Translations under genes and position numbers: made by a program
Assembly: GCF_028372415.1 (NCBI RefSeq)
Contig: NC_092876.1
Location: 62,210,385 to 62,274,384 of the forward strand
Direction of reading: 5' to 3'
Length of the DNA stretch: 64,000 bases
DNA from: Notamacropus eugenii
Taxonomy: Eukaryota > Chordata > Mammalia > Diprotodontia > Macropodidae
The notes under the pieces: generated by a model
Seen by the model: only the letters and a program-made list of their open reading frames with translations
Databases searched by the model: none
What the model was told of the DNA's origin: nothing
Part shown: one piece after another, positions 1 through 12,599 of the stretch
Layout of the letters: every line of letters starts with the position of its first letter
How positions within the stretch are numbered: position 1 is the first letter of the stretch

Positions 1-910
1 TGGGCATGTTGGTTTAACCCTTAGACCTGGATAAATCCAATAAAAAATTAAGGATTTGGGTAGAATTTTAGAATTTAGATATTCTAGACCTGGAAATTAA
101 TGAGAGTAAAAAGGAACACCACGTGTCTGATCCTTCACAAAAATTGACCATATATTAGACTGTCAAGCCTTGCAAATACAGAAGAACAGAAATATTAAAT
201 ACATCTCAAATACATAAAACACTAAAATACCCTAAATACATCCTTAAAAATTACATTTCGGTAGTGGGCTTTTGAAACCAAAAGTGAAACAATTTGGGAC
301 TAATTTAATCCTAAGGAATGATTAGATCAAAGAACGAGTCATAGTAATTTCATTACAGATAATGAAAACATTGGGAATATGCCAAGATTTTGGAAAATGT
401 TGTATATCTAAATCTACCAATAAAAGAAGAGCAACAGATTGAGAATACAACTAGAAAACCAGTAAATTAACCTCCACTCTCAAATAACAAAATAGGAGTC
501 CTGAAAATCAAAAGATGATGTTAATAAAAAGCCATTGAATTGATAGAACTAGGAGTTGATTTTTTTTTCTTTTTTTTTGCAGGGGGAGGGAAGTGGTAAA
601 GAGGTGATAAAGCATTATCTAATTTGATTCAAAAAAAGAAGCCAAATAATCGGTATAAAAAAATCACAGGGAAAATCAGAACCAATCAAGAAATAGAGAA
701 CTTTTACCTTATCACATGCCAGTAAAATAAAAAATCTAAATGAAATGCTGTAATGTTTCTAAAAACAAAATGCCTGCGTTAATGGAACAGAAATAGAGGA
801 CTTAACCAACTTTAGAAAAAGAAACTGAGGAAATCATAAATGAAGTAGCAAAGAAAAAATACTAGATGGATTTGTATGTGAATTTATCAAAAGCTTAAGG
901 AACAACTAAT
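1..910 (+). mobile_element. L1 LINE fragment, ORF2 endonuclease to early RT
   Basis: Decayed marsupial-type L1, sense on the plus strand and already inside ORF2 at base 1. Around 140-360 it resembles the end of the endonuclease domain and following linker. Around 780-890 it resembles the start of the reverse transcriptase region, with readable pieces such as EIEDL and PDGFVCEF. Many stops and frame changes break it, so no protein is made. It continues left of the window. The RT-start stretch recurs at about 1160-1290, so this piece and the next are not one colinear copy. An AT-rich stretch at 911-1155 that I cannot assign separates them. Confidence 0.7.
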
Positions 911-1155
911 TTCATAATTTAAATACTTGGAAGTGATGGGTAAATATAGATTGATGACACATTGAATTAATTGAATTTTGACACCTTAGATGAAGCCTTG
1001 GATTTTTTAATAGTTCCTGCTGGGTTGAATTTCACATTTAAACTAAAATTAATTGTGAACTACAACCAATGAAAAATAAAAAATGATTATTAGACATTTT
1101 GTCCACGATTATTTGTCTATAAAACTGACTAAAATATATGAATATGCAAAAATAT

Positions 1156-3960
1156 AAATTGCTCAAGTTAACAGAACAGGAAATAGAGTACTTAACCTTT
1201 CTTTAGGAAAAGAAAATGAACAAGCTATCAGTGAATTCTCAAAGAAAAAGTAACTCAGGTCCAGATGGATTTACAAAAGTGATTCAATCAAACCTTTAAA
1301 TAAACGATTCCAATACAAGTTGTTTGAGAAAAAGGTAAAGAACAGGTCCTACCAAATTCCCACTATGATAGAAGTGTAGTATTGATACCTGAAATGCTGA
1401 GTCAAAAGAAATCTACAGATCAATACCCCTAATGAATATTGAGTGAAATTTTAAATATTTACAAGGAGACTAGAAACATATCACAAAAATTATACACAAT
1501 GACCAGGCTGGATTTATTCTAGCTGGGAATGCTTGAGTGTTAAAAGATTAAGAAAACATAGATTCTTGACAGTATTAACAAAATTCATGATTACTTCAGT
1601 AGATGCAGAAAAGGCTTTTGAGAAAATTCAGCATCTATTCCTATCAAAAGTACTAGAAGGTGGAGTCAGGTGGGCAGCACAGTGGATATGGCTATGCAGT
1701 CAGGAGGACCTAATATAATTTAAAATCTGGCTTCAGAATTACTAGCTGTGTGATCTTGGACAAGTCACTTAACCCTGATTACCTCTACCCTTACCCCCCA
1801 ACGCTAGAAGGCATAGGAGTAAACAACTTTCCTTAAAATCAGTAGCGTCCAATTGAAGAGCAAGAATCATCATCTTATGATGGAAACAAGCTAGAAGCCT
1901 TTTGAGCAGTGAAGGAAGGATATCCATTATCACCATTACTATTTAGTATTTTGCTAGAAGTGTTTCCAGTATAATATTATGCTAAAAATAAGAAACTGAA
2001 GGATTAAGCATAAGGAAAGAGGAAACAATGCTATCACTTTTTGGTGAATATAGTTTACTTAGAGAACTCTAGAGAATAAACTGAAAAACGAATTGGAACA
2101 GCAACTTCAGCAAAATTGCCAGATATAAAATAAGCCCACACACAGCATCAGCATTTCTGTGTGCTACCAAATCCAGCAGGACAGGTAGACAAATTCCATT
2201 GAAGGTAATTGTAGACTTCCTTTCTACATGCTAAGACATAGGAACTATTAATACAGTTATACAAAAATAATCATCTAATTGAATTGAGAAATTAATTGCT
2301 TATGGATAGGCTTGACCATTATTACAAAATGACTATTCAGTGCTATATTATTCAAAAGAACATGTTTATAGAGCTAGGAAAGGTAAAATTCAGTTGGAGG
2401 AACTAAAGGTCAAGCATATCAAGGGAACAAGTGAAAAAAGTGAGGAGGGTACTTAACAGTACCACATCTCACTATATTATGAAGTTAATAAAATTTTAGT
2501 TTATTACTGGCTAAGTAATAGATTGATCGGGGCAACAGATTAGACACATGATATGTAAAAACATGAGCACACTAGGCTATTAGTGTTTGATAAGCCCAAA
2601 GATCCTTGAACTGTATTCAACGAAGACTTGGAAAAACTAGAAAGCATTCTAGTAGAAACTAGTTATAGACTGGTATTTTCATACTGTGTAAGAAAAACCC
2701 CAATATCAGAAGGAAATTAGAGGAGCATGGAAGAAAGTATTTGTTACATCTATGAATGGTGGAAGAATGCATGACAAAACAAGATTGATAGGTAAAGTGA
2801 ATGATTTTGATTATATAAAATTAAAGTTTTTGCACAAATGACTGCAGCTGTAACTAGAAGTTGGAAGTTGGGGGAGTAAGAAAAAAACACCTTGGTTGCA
2901 AATTTCCTCTGATAGAAGTCTCATGGTTTAGCTAGTGAATTTAGTCATTTAGAAGAAAAAGTCATTCCTCAATTGACATGGCAAAGGATATGAATATATT
3001 TCAGGAAGAAATGCAAACTTTTAATAGCTGTTTGTAAAAATGCTCTAAATCATTATTAAGTAGATGTTAATTTAATGTTAATGTTAAATTTAATGTTAAT
3101 GTTAAATTAAGACAACTATGAGGTATTACCTCACACTCTTGAGATGGTCAAGTTGACCAAAAAAGAAAATGTTAATCTTAGAGGGTCCATTGGAGAACAG
3201 GTACATTCATTGTACTCTTGTTGGATTCTAGAATAGTCTGTGGCATTCTGGAAAGAAGTTTGGAACTATGCTCAAAAAACTACTAAACCATGCATACCCT
3301 TTGACCTACTGATTTTGCTATTAAGTCTAAAATCCAAAGAGATCAAAGAAAGAGGAAGAGGATCCATACGTGCAAAAATATGTGTAGTATGCCCTTTTGT
3401 GGCAGCATAGAATTGGAAACTGAATGGGTGCCCATCAGTTGGAGAATGGCTAAAACAGTTATGGCATGTGAAGATAATGGAAAACACCTGTCTATAAGAA
3501 ATGGTGAAGGGAATGGTTTCAGGAAAACCTAGGAAGACTTGGATGAATTAATGGAATGAGCAGAACCAGGAGCTCAATATATGCAATAACAACAATATTG
3601 TAAAAACAAGCAACTTGTAAGACGTAGGGATTCCAATTAACATAATGAATGACCAGCTACAGTTTCCAAAGGACTCATGATGAAACATGCTATTCATCTC
3701 CAGAAATAGAGGTGATGGACTCAGAGTACAAATTGAAGTGTACTTTTCTTTTTCTTTTCTTTGATCATGGCTAATGTGGAAATTTGTTTTGCTTGACCAC
3801 ACATATTTGTAACATTTTTCTTTCTTGTCTTCTCAATGAGTTGGGGGAGGGCAAGATAGGAGGGTGAAAATTTGAAACTAAAGATCAAATTGAATTTTTC
3901 AAAATCATGAACTAACTGCAACACCTATTCTTGTTATAAACATTAAAAAACATAGGAAAA
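1156..3960 (+). mobile_element. L1 LINE fragment, RT domain to 3' end
   Basis: A second decayed L1 in the same orientation. It restarts at the RT N-terminal region (1160-1290). It continues through an RT block at 1590-1660 (SVDAEKAFEKIQH, the usual L1 DAEKAFDKIQ motif) and a PLSPLLF-type block at 1920-1960. It then runs into the C-terminal part of ORF2 at 2530-3720, with the typical 'CCCTTTGACC' and 'GAATTGGAAACTGAATGGG' stretches. The AT-rich 3' UTR ends near 3960. Numerous stops make it non-functional. Confidence 0.78.
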
Positions 3961-4029
3961 AACGGGAATGAACAGATTTTCCCATAAAGTGGTAAGTATC
4001 AACTATTAAAACCCAAGAGATAGTGTTGT

Positions 4030-5930
4030 CTTCAATAGTAGTAAAAGTAGTAAACTTTCAAATAAACAGTGGTAAAGCTAGGATATCCGTTATCACCATT
4101 ACTATTTAATATGGTGCTAGAAATTCTAGCTGTGGTAGTAAGAGAAGAAATAGAAACTGAGGGACTATATGTAGGCAAATAAGAAATACTTTTTGCTGAT
4201 GATATGATGTTTTAAGCAGAGAACTCCAGAGTGTGAACTAAAGAATTGAAACAATTAGCAACTCAATAAAGTTGCAGGATAGAAAATCCACACAAATTGC
4301 CAACGTTTCTGTATGTTATGGACAAAATTCAGGAAGAAATAGAAAAGTATAAAATATTTGGAAGTCTACTTTCTAAGGCACAGTAACTATCAACACAGAA
4401 AACTTTTTTTTTTTTGCACAAATAAGACATCTGAATAATTGGAGGAATATTAGTTACTCCTGGATAGGCTTGGCTAATATAAAATGACAATTCCACCTAA
4501 ATTAATGTACTTATGTAGGCCATACCAAACTACAAAAAAATTACTTTATAAAGCTAGAAAAAATGAAATTCACTTGCAGGAAAGAAAGATCAAGAATATC
4601 AAGGAAATTTATGAAAAAAATGAGTTGTCCTAGGCCAGATCAATAATTTAATAAATAAATTAATTAGTAAATAAATTAATAAATTAGAGAAGGGAGGAGG
4701 AAATTCCTTGCCTAGTGTGTGGAGAGTAGAGGAATTCATGGCCAAATGAGCTGGAGAGGATCATAGAAGAGAAAATGGGCAGTTTTGATGACATAAAATC
4801 AAATATTTGCATAAATTGATGCAGAGAAAATTTCTAAGAGAAGTAAAATCAGGAAATTTGTTAATGATCTCATCTCTAAAATTATATAGGAAATTGATTT
4901 CAGATTTATCAGAATCATTCCCCAATAGACAAATGGTCAAAGGATATGAATGTGTATTTCTCGGAAAGAAATCTAAGCTATCAAATTTTTTAAAATGTCT
5001 CTAGACAGTAGTGAAGTGATGCAAATTAAAGCAGTTCTTGAATTCTGCCTTCTGTCAGATTGGCAAAGTTTTCAAGGGAGGAAATTACAGATGCTGGAGG
5101 AACTACAGCAAAATTGGAATATTAATACAATATTGGTAAATCTTTGAAATGATAAATCCATTCTGGAAAACAATTTTGAACTATGCCAGAAAGGTTTTCC
5201 ATATATAAGAATATAGCAACTATAGATAAGAACTTCAGAAACTGAAGAAATATCCATCAGTGACGAATAAATGGTGATGTGATGGATGGATATGGATGTA
5301 GCGGAATTTTATTATGTTGTAAGAAATGATGACTAGAATTGTTTCAGAGAAACTTGGGAAGACTTGTACGGATTGATGGAGAATGAAGTGACCAGAATCA
5401 GGACAGCAATTTATACAATGGCAGCATGATGTTAAAAGCAAATACCTCGGAAAGACGCAGGAACTCTGTTCACCGCAATGTTCAGTCATTTTTCAGTTGT
5501 GTCTGACGCTTCATGATCCCACTGGGGTTTTCTTGGCAGAGATGCTGGAGTGGTTTGCCATTTCTTTCCCCATGCATTTTCCAGATGAGGAAACTGAGGC
5601 AAGCAGGGTGAAGTGATTTGTCTAGGGTCACCCAGCTAGTAAGTGTCTGCGGCTGAATTTGAACACAAGGAGATAAGTTTTCCTGACTCCAGGTCTGGTT
5701 CTCTGTCTGCTGAACCACAAAATTTCAGAGGACTTTGTGATAAGACCTACTAATCAGACCACAGATTGAGATTTTTTTTTTGTATGTAAACAATGTAGGA
5801 ATTTGTTTTGCCTGACTATACATGTTTATAATAAGGGTTTTGTTTTTCTTCCTTTCTCAATTGGTTGTGGATAGACATAGTAAGGAGAGAATATGACTGA
5901 AAATAAAATGAAATTTAATTTAGAAAATTA
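4030..5930 (+). mobile_element. L1 LINE fragment, RT core to 3' end, split by a SINE
   Basis: A third decayed L1 fragment in the same orientation. The RT block at 4080-4130 repeats the PLSPLLF region of the previous copy. It is followed by the catalytic-type sequence TTTTTGCTGATGATATGATG (4190-4209), which corresponds to FADDM. The C-terminal region follows to about 5470, and the 3' UTR resumes at 5720-5930 after a SINE insertion. It is heavily mutated. Tandem order with the previous copy suggests repeated insertion into an L1-rich AT island. Confidence 0.75.
5480..5720 (-). mobile_element. tRNA-derived SINE with RTE/BovB-type tail
   Basis: Antisense copy inserted into the L1 3' region. Read on the minus strand it has a tRNA-related head, a CORE-like middle and the tail found in RTE-mobilised SINEs. 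On the plus strand the tail appears as 'CAGTTGTGTCTGACGC' followed by 'GGGGTTTTCTTGGCAGAGAT' and the 'GGAGTGGTTTGCCATTTC' block. L1 sequence continues on both sides. Confidence 0.8.
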
Positions 5931-5934
5931 GAGG

Positions 5935-7735
5935 GATGCTGATTGGAGCTGTAAGAGAGTATACTGGCATATTCTTTCCAGTAGCTGTTTGAAGATTCAT
6001 TTGATCATGGTTCCAGAACTGCAGTGAGGTGGGATATGTGCATTGTGTCAGGTAAGAGAGGGTATATGAAGCTTGATTAGGACCAACTAGAAACCACACG
6101 TAGCACTTACTGATCTGGACACCATAGACCTCTGGTTGGAAGATTCAGTTTTGAAATGATTGTTGATGATTTCTGTCCATTTTTTTCCAAGTTATTGTCC
6201 TGTATTTCCGAATCGCTTTCCTCAGTCTTCCCCTGTTTGTGGGCTTACTGATATCTACCATTGCCTTTTAGTTTCCCATGAAGTGGTGATTTTCTTCCTT
6301 GCTCTGGTTATTGAACCAAATAAACGTTATGAACTTCTCATTCTATAACATCCAAAGGATGGTTAACTTTATTTACAAGTTTATTTAGTAGGAATTAATT
6401 TTTTCTAAGTAATCGACTAGCTAAAAACTACTGGAGAGGACTAGTAATTATGTGTTTCATAATTCATCAGACTGAGGACAGAGCCATTTCAGCCAGAATA
6501 TAGTACTCTTATAGATCATTGGTTGGTTGCCAGAACTTAAATTTTGGGGAGTCTTGAAATTACAAGGATTGATCAAAATGGGGTGGGATTAGTCAATGAG
6601 CATTTATTAATTATTTACTACCTGTCAGGTTCCACTGAGTGCCAGAAATGCAAATACGGAAGTGAGACCCCCCTGGCCCTCTAGGGAACTTGCATAATGG
6701 AAAGAAGTAATATGTAGAATAGTGGTCAGGGAAGAGAGATTTGATCTTGAACATTGCCAAGATTGTGAATGCATGCTACTGGGCAATAGATTTTCATGAC
6801 CTTTCCAGTATCAATGGTAGCCTATATTCGATTAATAATAATTGTTCCAAAAATAAGAGATGGAAAGTAGGATGTGCTGTTATGCATACTATGGTGACTA
6901 GGTAGGTGGCAAAATGCTGGGTATGTCTAGATTGCAGGGTCCTGGTTGCATGGCCAGACAGAGTATGAAACATCTTCTAGCTAGATGAAGTAAAGTTGAG
7001 GTGAGTTTCATTCTGTTGGCAATTAGGAGGGCTTATGCCTAGGGCATAGCTGAAGATATGTACCAAAGGTGAGGGTAGTAATGCCTTCAAAGGCCATGTT
7101 CTTTGGGGTGTTGCTGTTGGGCCTTGATGTCCTGAAAGATTAGGATGGGAAGTCAGGGAAAGCCATTGACCTAGTCTGGACCCAGGGTTTCAATTGGAGG
7201 GGTGGCTGTGGCCAAGAGAGGGGAGCCAGTTGAAAAACTGATATCCCTTACATGACAGGTCAGACAAGAGAAAGGCAAACGTGTGCAAGCGAGAAGGAAA
7301 GGCTAAGGAAGGCATTATGACTTCCTGCAAAAAAGCCATGGACAAGAGGTTTAGGGAAACTGCCTTCTCATTTTGACTGTCCCTCAAACATTTGTCCTTG
7401 GATCTTAATTTCCTTATCTTTCAAAATAGGGGGTTAGACTAGATATCTATCATTTTTTCCACCTCTCATATTCCATGTTCTGACATTCTGTGTTCTGAGA
7501 TCCTTTACAAATCTTTACTTTTCACGTTCTGGGTAAAGGTACTTTGCTTCTTTTCTGGATGCTAAGTGGATTTTGAGTCCCAAAAACAAGAATAGGAAGG
7601 CAATTAGGCTGCTCAGTAAGTCTAGTATTCTTCAGGAGTGTGCAAGAGTTGGCAGTTTAGCCACTTTGGGGGCCAGTCCCCACATAGATGGGTAGGGGCC
7701 AGTGCCAGGCTGAGGTTGAGGATGATTAAGGACTG
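5935..7735. other. No gene seen; mostly unassigned, one repeat remnant
   Basis: I see no exon-like open frame with splice signals here. A short stretch at 6590-6690 resembles the dispersed 'GCATTTATTAA...CTACCTGTCAGG' repeat found elsewhere in the window. The remainder is unique or too decayed to classify. Confidence 0.5.
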
Positions 7736-7739
7736 ATCA

Positions 7740-7930
7740 GACTGAATAGCAGTTGCTCACATTTTTTTGTAGAGCTTTAAGGTTTGTGAAGCATTACCTT
7801 TAAAATATTAATAAAGCAATAATGCATTTTTTATTTGGACATTATCAGTATTATCCTTATTTTACAGATGAGGAAACCCAAAGCTTAAATGACTTACCAG
7901 GGGCGTACAGTAAATATTTTGACTACATCA
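7740..7930 (-). mobile_element. MIR/CORE-SINE fragment
   Basis: The antisense MIR-like signature 'TTACAGATGAGGAAACCCAA' follows a 'CTTTAAGGTTTGTGAAGCA' block. This is an old, diverged copy. Confidence 0.6.
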
Positions 7931-8009
7931 GCAGAGTTCTTTTTTTTTTTCAATTACTGTATGGACCCTGAGATTTTTCAGATAAAGGTTTAAGTTGCAT
8001 TTACTTTTA

Positions 8010-8430
8010 GAATTTATAGACTTTGACAATGAACATAGAACACTGTACTAGGTGCAGAGGGATATAAAGTTTAAAAATGATGAATACCTGGCCCTCTTGG
8101 ATCTTAGCAAGAAGATATGAAACATCTATATTATGAAACATGGCATTAGGGAATATCAAGGAAAGTGCTATCAAGTTTATGGGGATAAGGATTTTTTGGG
8201 GGGTAATATTAGTGTTAGAGGACCCAGAAAGAGATTCTGGAGAAGGTAGCATTTGAAGTGGGTTTTCAAAGATGGATGGGAAGTCAGAAGGCAAGGAGAG
8301 GCAGGTTACACGGACCAAGCAGCAGGGCAGTGTGCCTGTGGGGGTTGGTTGTTGGTTTTGGTGATGAAGGACAGAAGTATAATTTGGCTGGAACAGGAGG
8401 TGCTTAATGGAAGAAACTGGCCTGGGCAAT
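8010..8430 (+). repeat. Dispersed ~1-kb repeat family, fragment
   Basis: This matches the same unnamed interspersed family as the copies at 17.7, 19.4, 39.6, 43.6 and 46.1 kb. It shows 'ACTAGGTGCAGAGGGATA' and 'GGAAGTCAGAAGGCAAGGAG'-type blocks in the same order. It has no coding potential. I recognise the pattern from its recurrence inside this window but cannot give a confident library name. Confidence 0.5.
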
Positions 8431-8869
8431 GAATTAACTCAGCCATCAATGAACAAAATTCCCAGTGTGTGGGAAACTTTCTGCTAGGTGCAGGATGATT
8501 GCTAAGGTCTTTTCTAGCTACAGCATTCTGTAATTCTGTAAGAAGGGGCTTTGTGGAAAACAGTGGTGAGGATTTCCATCATATATTTAGATGAAAACTT
8601 TCAAACTCCATCAGTAAACATGTCACACCCTAGTTGGTCAAACTTGTAGCAGTCTTGTATTGATTGAACAAAACCACTAGATGGCGATTTAACAGCAAAA
8701 AAGACAACTAGGTTTCCCTTTTCCTCTGTCCATCTCCCTCAGGGTCGGTCCATCATTAGATGAGAGGTAGAGGTCTGTCTCCTGTGTTGGTGTCTGCTGG
8801 GGTCTGAAAGAAAGACAACCACATTTGAGTGTAGGGCTATTGAGGTGCTGAAGCATGACTGACCTTTTT

Positions 8870-9075
8870 TTCAAAGTGCAAGGTGCAATGGAAAACACTG
8901 AACTGGGCATCACAAAGACCTGAATTCAGGTACTGGCTCTACCATGAACTAATCTAGCCAGATGCCTTTGAGCAAGTTACTTCCTTTCTCTGGGCCTCAG
9001 TTTCTTTGTCTTAAAAGAAGAGTTGGTGGGCTAGTTGGTCACTAAGTCTTTCAGCTCTAAGATTTCAGAATGAAA
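8870..9075 (+). mobile_element. CORE-SINE/MIR-like copy with CR1-type tail
   Basis: A tRNA-like/CORE body ('GCCTCAGTTTCTTTGTC') is followed by the tail 'TCTTTCAGCTCTAAGATTTC'. That tail resembles the 3' terminus of CR1/L3 elements. The same tail is the apparent source of the 33-bp tandem arrays later in the window. Confidence 0.55.
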
Positions 9076-9475
9076 CAATGCCCCAGAAAAAAAAGAATTC
9101 TTTTCCCTTTCCTCTTCTGCTCATAGTTCTACTGTGTCAACAACTCCAAACACTTGACTAGGGATTACTACTGTGAACATAATTTATAGTAATCGAGAAG
9201 CCCTGATTAATCATCTTTTCAGGGATGTTGCTGATATATAGAAAATAGCCCTTTCCCTGGACTCTTGGGTACTTAGAGCTGTGACCTTTGGGCAAGTTAC
9301 CTTGTAACCATGGTCCTGTTTCTTTTTATTTAAGAGAGAAATATTAGTTCTATCATTCTGTCCCTCAGAAGGTTATTATGAGGAAAACTTTGTAAAAATA
9401 TAAAGTACCATGTGAAGGTAAATTGCTATTATCATGAAGGATAAGAGAAAGACAATACTTCCTTGAAGACACCTC

Positions 9476-9778
9476 CAGGAGTACATAGGGGCAGCTGGGT
9501 GGTGCAGTGGATAGAGCACCAGGGCAGGAGTCAGGAGGACCTGAGTTCAAATCTCACCTCAGACACTTGACACTCACTAGCTGTGTGACTTTGGGCAAGT
9601 CACTTAACCCCAATTACCTCATCCTGGGTCATCTCCAGATGGCTCTGGAGGAGAAGTGAGGCTGGTGACCTGCACATTCCTCCCTCACTCAAAATAAAGT
9701 CAAGTGCAAGTCATGTCATCATTTCTCTGATGGCATGGTCTTCTTCGGCAATGAAGGACAAACACACACAGGAGTACA
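9476..9778 (+). mobile_element. Marsupial tRNA-SINE with 10-bp target-site duplication
   Basis: The insertion runs from about 9486 to 9768 and is flanked by CAGGAGTACA at 9476-9485 and 9769-9778. It starts with GGGGCAGCTGGGTGGTGCAG and has the GGTTCAAATC-like B box (AGTTCAAATC) near 9545. It ends with the 'ATGGCATGGTCTTCTTCGGC' tail and an ACACACA run. A related copy lies at 58331-58653. The clear duplication indicates a comparatively young insertion. Confidence 0.88.
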
Positions 9779-10284
9779 GAAGAGAAGTACAACTTTCATT
9801 GATCATTGTTATTTTCTTTCAAATGGTTGTGGGCCCATGCAAGATGAACATGGTTGTTTTCACCCCGTCAATGATCCTGAACCTATAACTGCAAGCCTTT
9901 TCATAAGTTAGAGGACCATCAAGCCTTACCAACTCCCCTACCACTGAGCCCAAGGTTTATTGGGCCTTAGCTGTTCTACCACTGTGCCCACCAGACCCCG
10001 TGACATTATCATCTCTTCTGTCGATGTACTCATAGGCACCTTGTGGGCCTCGCCATCTGTTCTGTTGCTGCACCATAAGAATGACTTCCCTTTTAAATGA
10101 ATTCTATTAGTATGTGAGCTTTTTGAGAACAGATGCTGTTTGAATTTTCTATTTGTTTTCTCAGAGCTTAGCACTATGCTTAGTGAGTAATAACAAACAC
10201 ATAATAAATACTTTTCCATTTCATTCCATTTCCCAGGTGAAAGGATAAGTAGTATCCTTCCCTTCTTCCCTCCCCCAGCTGGCA
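9779..10284 (+). repeat. Unassigned stretch with an L2-like 3' tail
   Basis: At 10085-10240 the text 'TATGTGAGCTTTTTGAGAAC ... CTTAGCACTATGC ... AATAAATAC' resembles the L2-type 3' end ('gtaagctccttgagggcagg ... aataaatg'). The rest (9779-10085) has no recognisable gene or repeat. Confidence 0.4.
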
Positions 10285-10645
10285 CCTCTTGCCCCAGCAG
10301 CCTAAAACTTCTGGGACAAAGGGGAGACAAGCACTGCTGATAAGACAATCAGGTCTTTATTATCTCAGATGTCTCAGGCCTGTCCCCCTCCTGGAGATAT
10401 ATGGCTGGGAAGGAAGGTCAGCCTCTTGGCCTCGGAGCCATTCCAGCTCCCAAGACTGTCTGACTGTTTTATAGCAGACAGCACCTCCTGCAGCAGTACA
10501 ATATCCAGCACCCTGCGTCCCAGTCGTCCCATTCCTTCCTGCTAATTGAACGAGCCTGGAACCTACAACAGTGTGCTGCAGACTGCCTTGGTCACTGAGG
10601 TTCTGGCAAGCTTTCAGAGGGCCCTGAGTGAGCAAAGCAGCCACT
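10285..10645 (-). mobile_element. Possible solo LTR (retroviral fossil)
   Basis: On the minus strand a TATAAAA box (10467-10473) is followed about 110 bases later by AATAAA (10356-10361). That is the promoter/poly(A) spacing expected of a U3-R-U5 unit. I could not fix the ends or find a clean target duplication, and no internal retroviral region adjoins it. It could instead be a remnant of another transcription unit. Ends are approximate. Confidence 0.35.
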
Positions 10646-10794
10646 TGGGATTGGGTGCATTCTTTGGGTTATTGGTAAATGGCAATGATTTGTATTTCTA
10701 TAGCTTTTTAAGGCTTAAAAAGTGATTTTTCCTTTTTTTAGAAGGGGGAATAGTTTCAGAGAAGTGACTTTTCTAGTCATATGGCTGATGTGAG

Positions 10795-11060
10795 AGCCAG
10801 GTGACAGCTCAGTGGTGCTAGGTATAGAATGCTGGGCCTGGAGTCAGGAAGAACTGGAGTCATCCAGCCATTTACTAGCTTTATGACCCTGGGAACTCAC
10901 TTAATCTCTGTCTGCCTCAGTTCCTTCTACTATAAAATGGGGATAATATGACCTACCTTGCAGCATTATTGTGAGGATCAAATGAGATAGTACTTATAAA
11001 GCACTTAGCAGAATGCCTGGTACACAGTAGGTGCTTAGTAAATGCTTATTTCCATCTTCA
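10795..11060 (+). mobile_element. CORE-SINE (MIR/Mar1-like)
   Basis: A tRNA-like head ('GGCCTGGAGTCAGGAAG') is followed by 'CTGCCTCAGTTCCTTCTACT', 'TATAAAATGGGGATAATATG' and the 3' end 'GCCTGGTACACAGTAGGTGC'. It is nearly full length and moderately diverged. Confidence 0.82.
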
Positions 11061-12595
11061 TGCTCCCTAGCTTTCAAACATAGTTCTTGACTCTTATGCA
11101 GTACTTGGCCAGGGGGTCACCTCCTGACCCTGGCCATACCATTGCCTCAAGTTCTCTGAGTTCTTAATACTAGTTTTTTGGAGGAAATATCAATAGAAAT
11201 GTAGTGGGGAGTAGAGCTAATTTGTCCCTGAGTTCCCGCTCTTCAACTGGTTCCCAGTAGGTTTTGTGTCCCTAGCATTTAACTACCTGATGTTTGTAGG
11301 CACTTTTCAAATTCTTATTCATTCACTCACCTGCTGCTATCCAAGCCTATTCCTTTCCTAGCCCCAATACAGAAGTTTACCAAGCACATGCTGCCATAAC
11401 TCTGTGAGCCGGGCAGGGTGTTAGCCAGGAAGAGCTGGTCAAAGAAGGAGACTAAATAGGGAATGAGCGGTGCTGGGAGTGCTGGATGTGCTTCGCATCT
11501 GCACTTAGGAAACACTTGAGTGTCTGTGCTCTGTTACTCTTGTTTTGGAAAAATTCCCCACGTATCTTGACTTAAGGAAAGGAAATGATAATCATGAAAG
11601 TCAATAGCCCTAGTCTAGTGTTTTAAGTTGACAAAGTTCTTCATAGCCTTTATCTCATTTGATCTTTTAAGGAAAGCAGTATGAGTAGTTACTGCTGCCA
11701 TTTTATAGAGGAAAACTGAGGTCCACTTCACTGAGGTGAAGGGACTTGTTCACATTCGCATGGCTAGTGGTGAAAGTGGGACTTCTGGCATTTCAGATTA
11801 CCGCTGGGTGATCCCGGAAAGTCACTTAACTCAGGCCTCTGCTTCCTCATGTGAAAAGTCAAGGTGTTGGATTGGTATGTAAGGTCCCTCTCCCCTCTAA
11901 GACTTTGGTCAAGTCTAATCATTTTCTCCAGAGTGCCTTGGCTTCGCATGTTGTGCCAAATGTTAAAGGTTTTTGTTCTGTCATCTCCCTACTATACTAT
12001 AAACTAGGTGAGGGCAGGGCGTATTTTAGACATCCCTGGAGTGTTTATTAGGCCCTGGCACTCACACTCAGCATGATTGTTTGCGTTGAGTGAGTTGGAC
12101 TCAGAATTAACTAGGTGGAGATTTGGCTTGACCTCGTACGAATAACTGACCAGCATTTTCATGGAGTTCAAGCAGCTTGTACTGTAAAAACACCATTGGA
12201 TATTCTGCTATTGGGGGCCATATGGCTGAGTCTGGGACACTAGGATCTCAGAAGGAAAGGGAATAAGCCTTCACTGTGTACCAGGCACTTTATAAATATT
12301 ATCTCATTTGATAGCAAAAGAATCCAAATAATGAGATACCCCAAAGGGCAAAGGACAAGCTCAATGTGGACATACAGCAGGCTGGTACAGGAGAGTGCTT
12401 TATGAAGAATCAGGAACTGGTTTTGAATTTCACCTCTACTCCTTCCTGGGTCTATCAGCTTGGGCAACTCATTTCCCCTCTCTAGATCTGTTTCCTTCTT
12501 TTTAAAATTAGGGGTTTGGGGTGATTATCAAGATCTGTCTCTGCTCTAATGTCCTATAGTCCCTGGACTTGAGCTCAGCAAATTGTGCAGAAGAC
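11061..12595. other. No gene seen; old SINE remnants
   Basis: Antisense MIR-like sequence is visible at about 11630-11850 ('CATTTTATAGAGGAAAACTG'). A MIR-like mixture lies at 12260-12560 ('GTACCAGGCACTTTATAAAT', 'CTCTAGATCTGTTTCC'). The rest is unclassified. I see no exon-like frames. Confidence 0.5.
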
Positions 12596-12599
12596 AAGG

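Noticed and set aside
1533-1718. Short open frame with RT-like residues
   Set aside because: It is a surviving piece of a dead L1 ORF2, not a gene.
9938-10644. Overlapping minus-strand open frames of 136 and 94 codons
   Set aside because: They cross an LTR-like element and repeat boundaries, with no recognisable domain or splice context.
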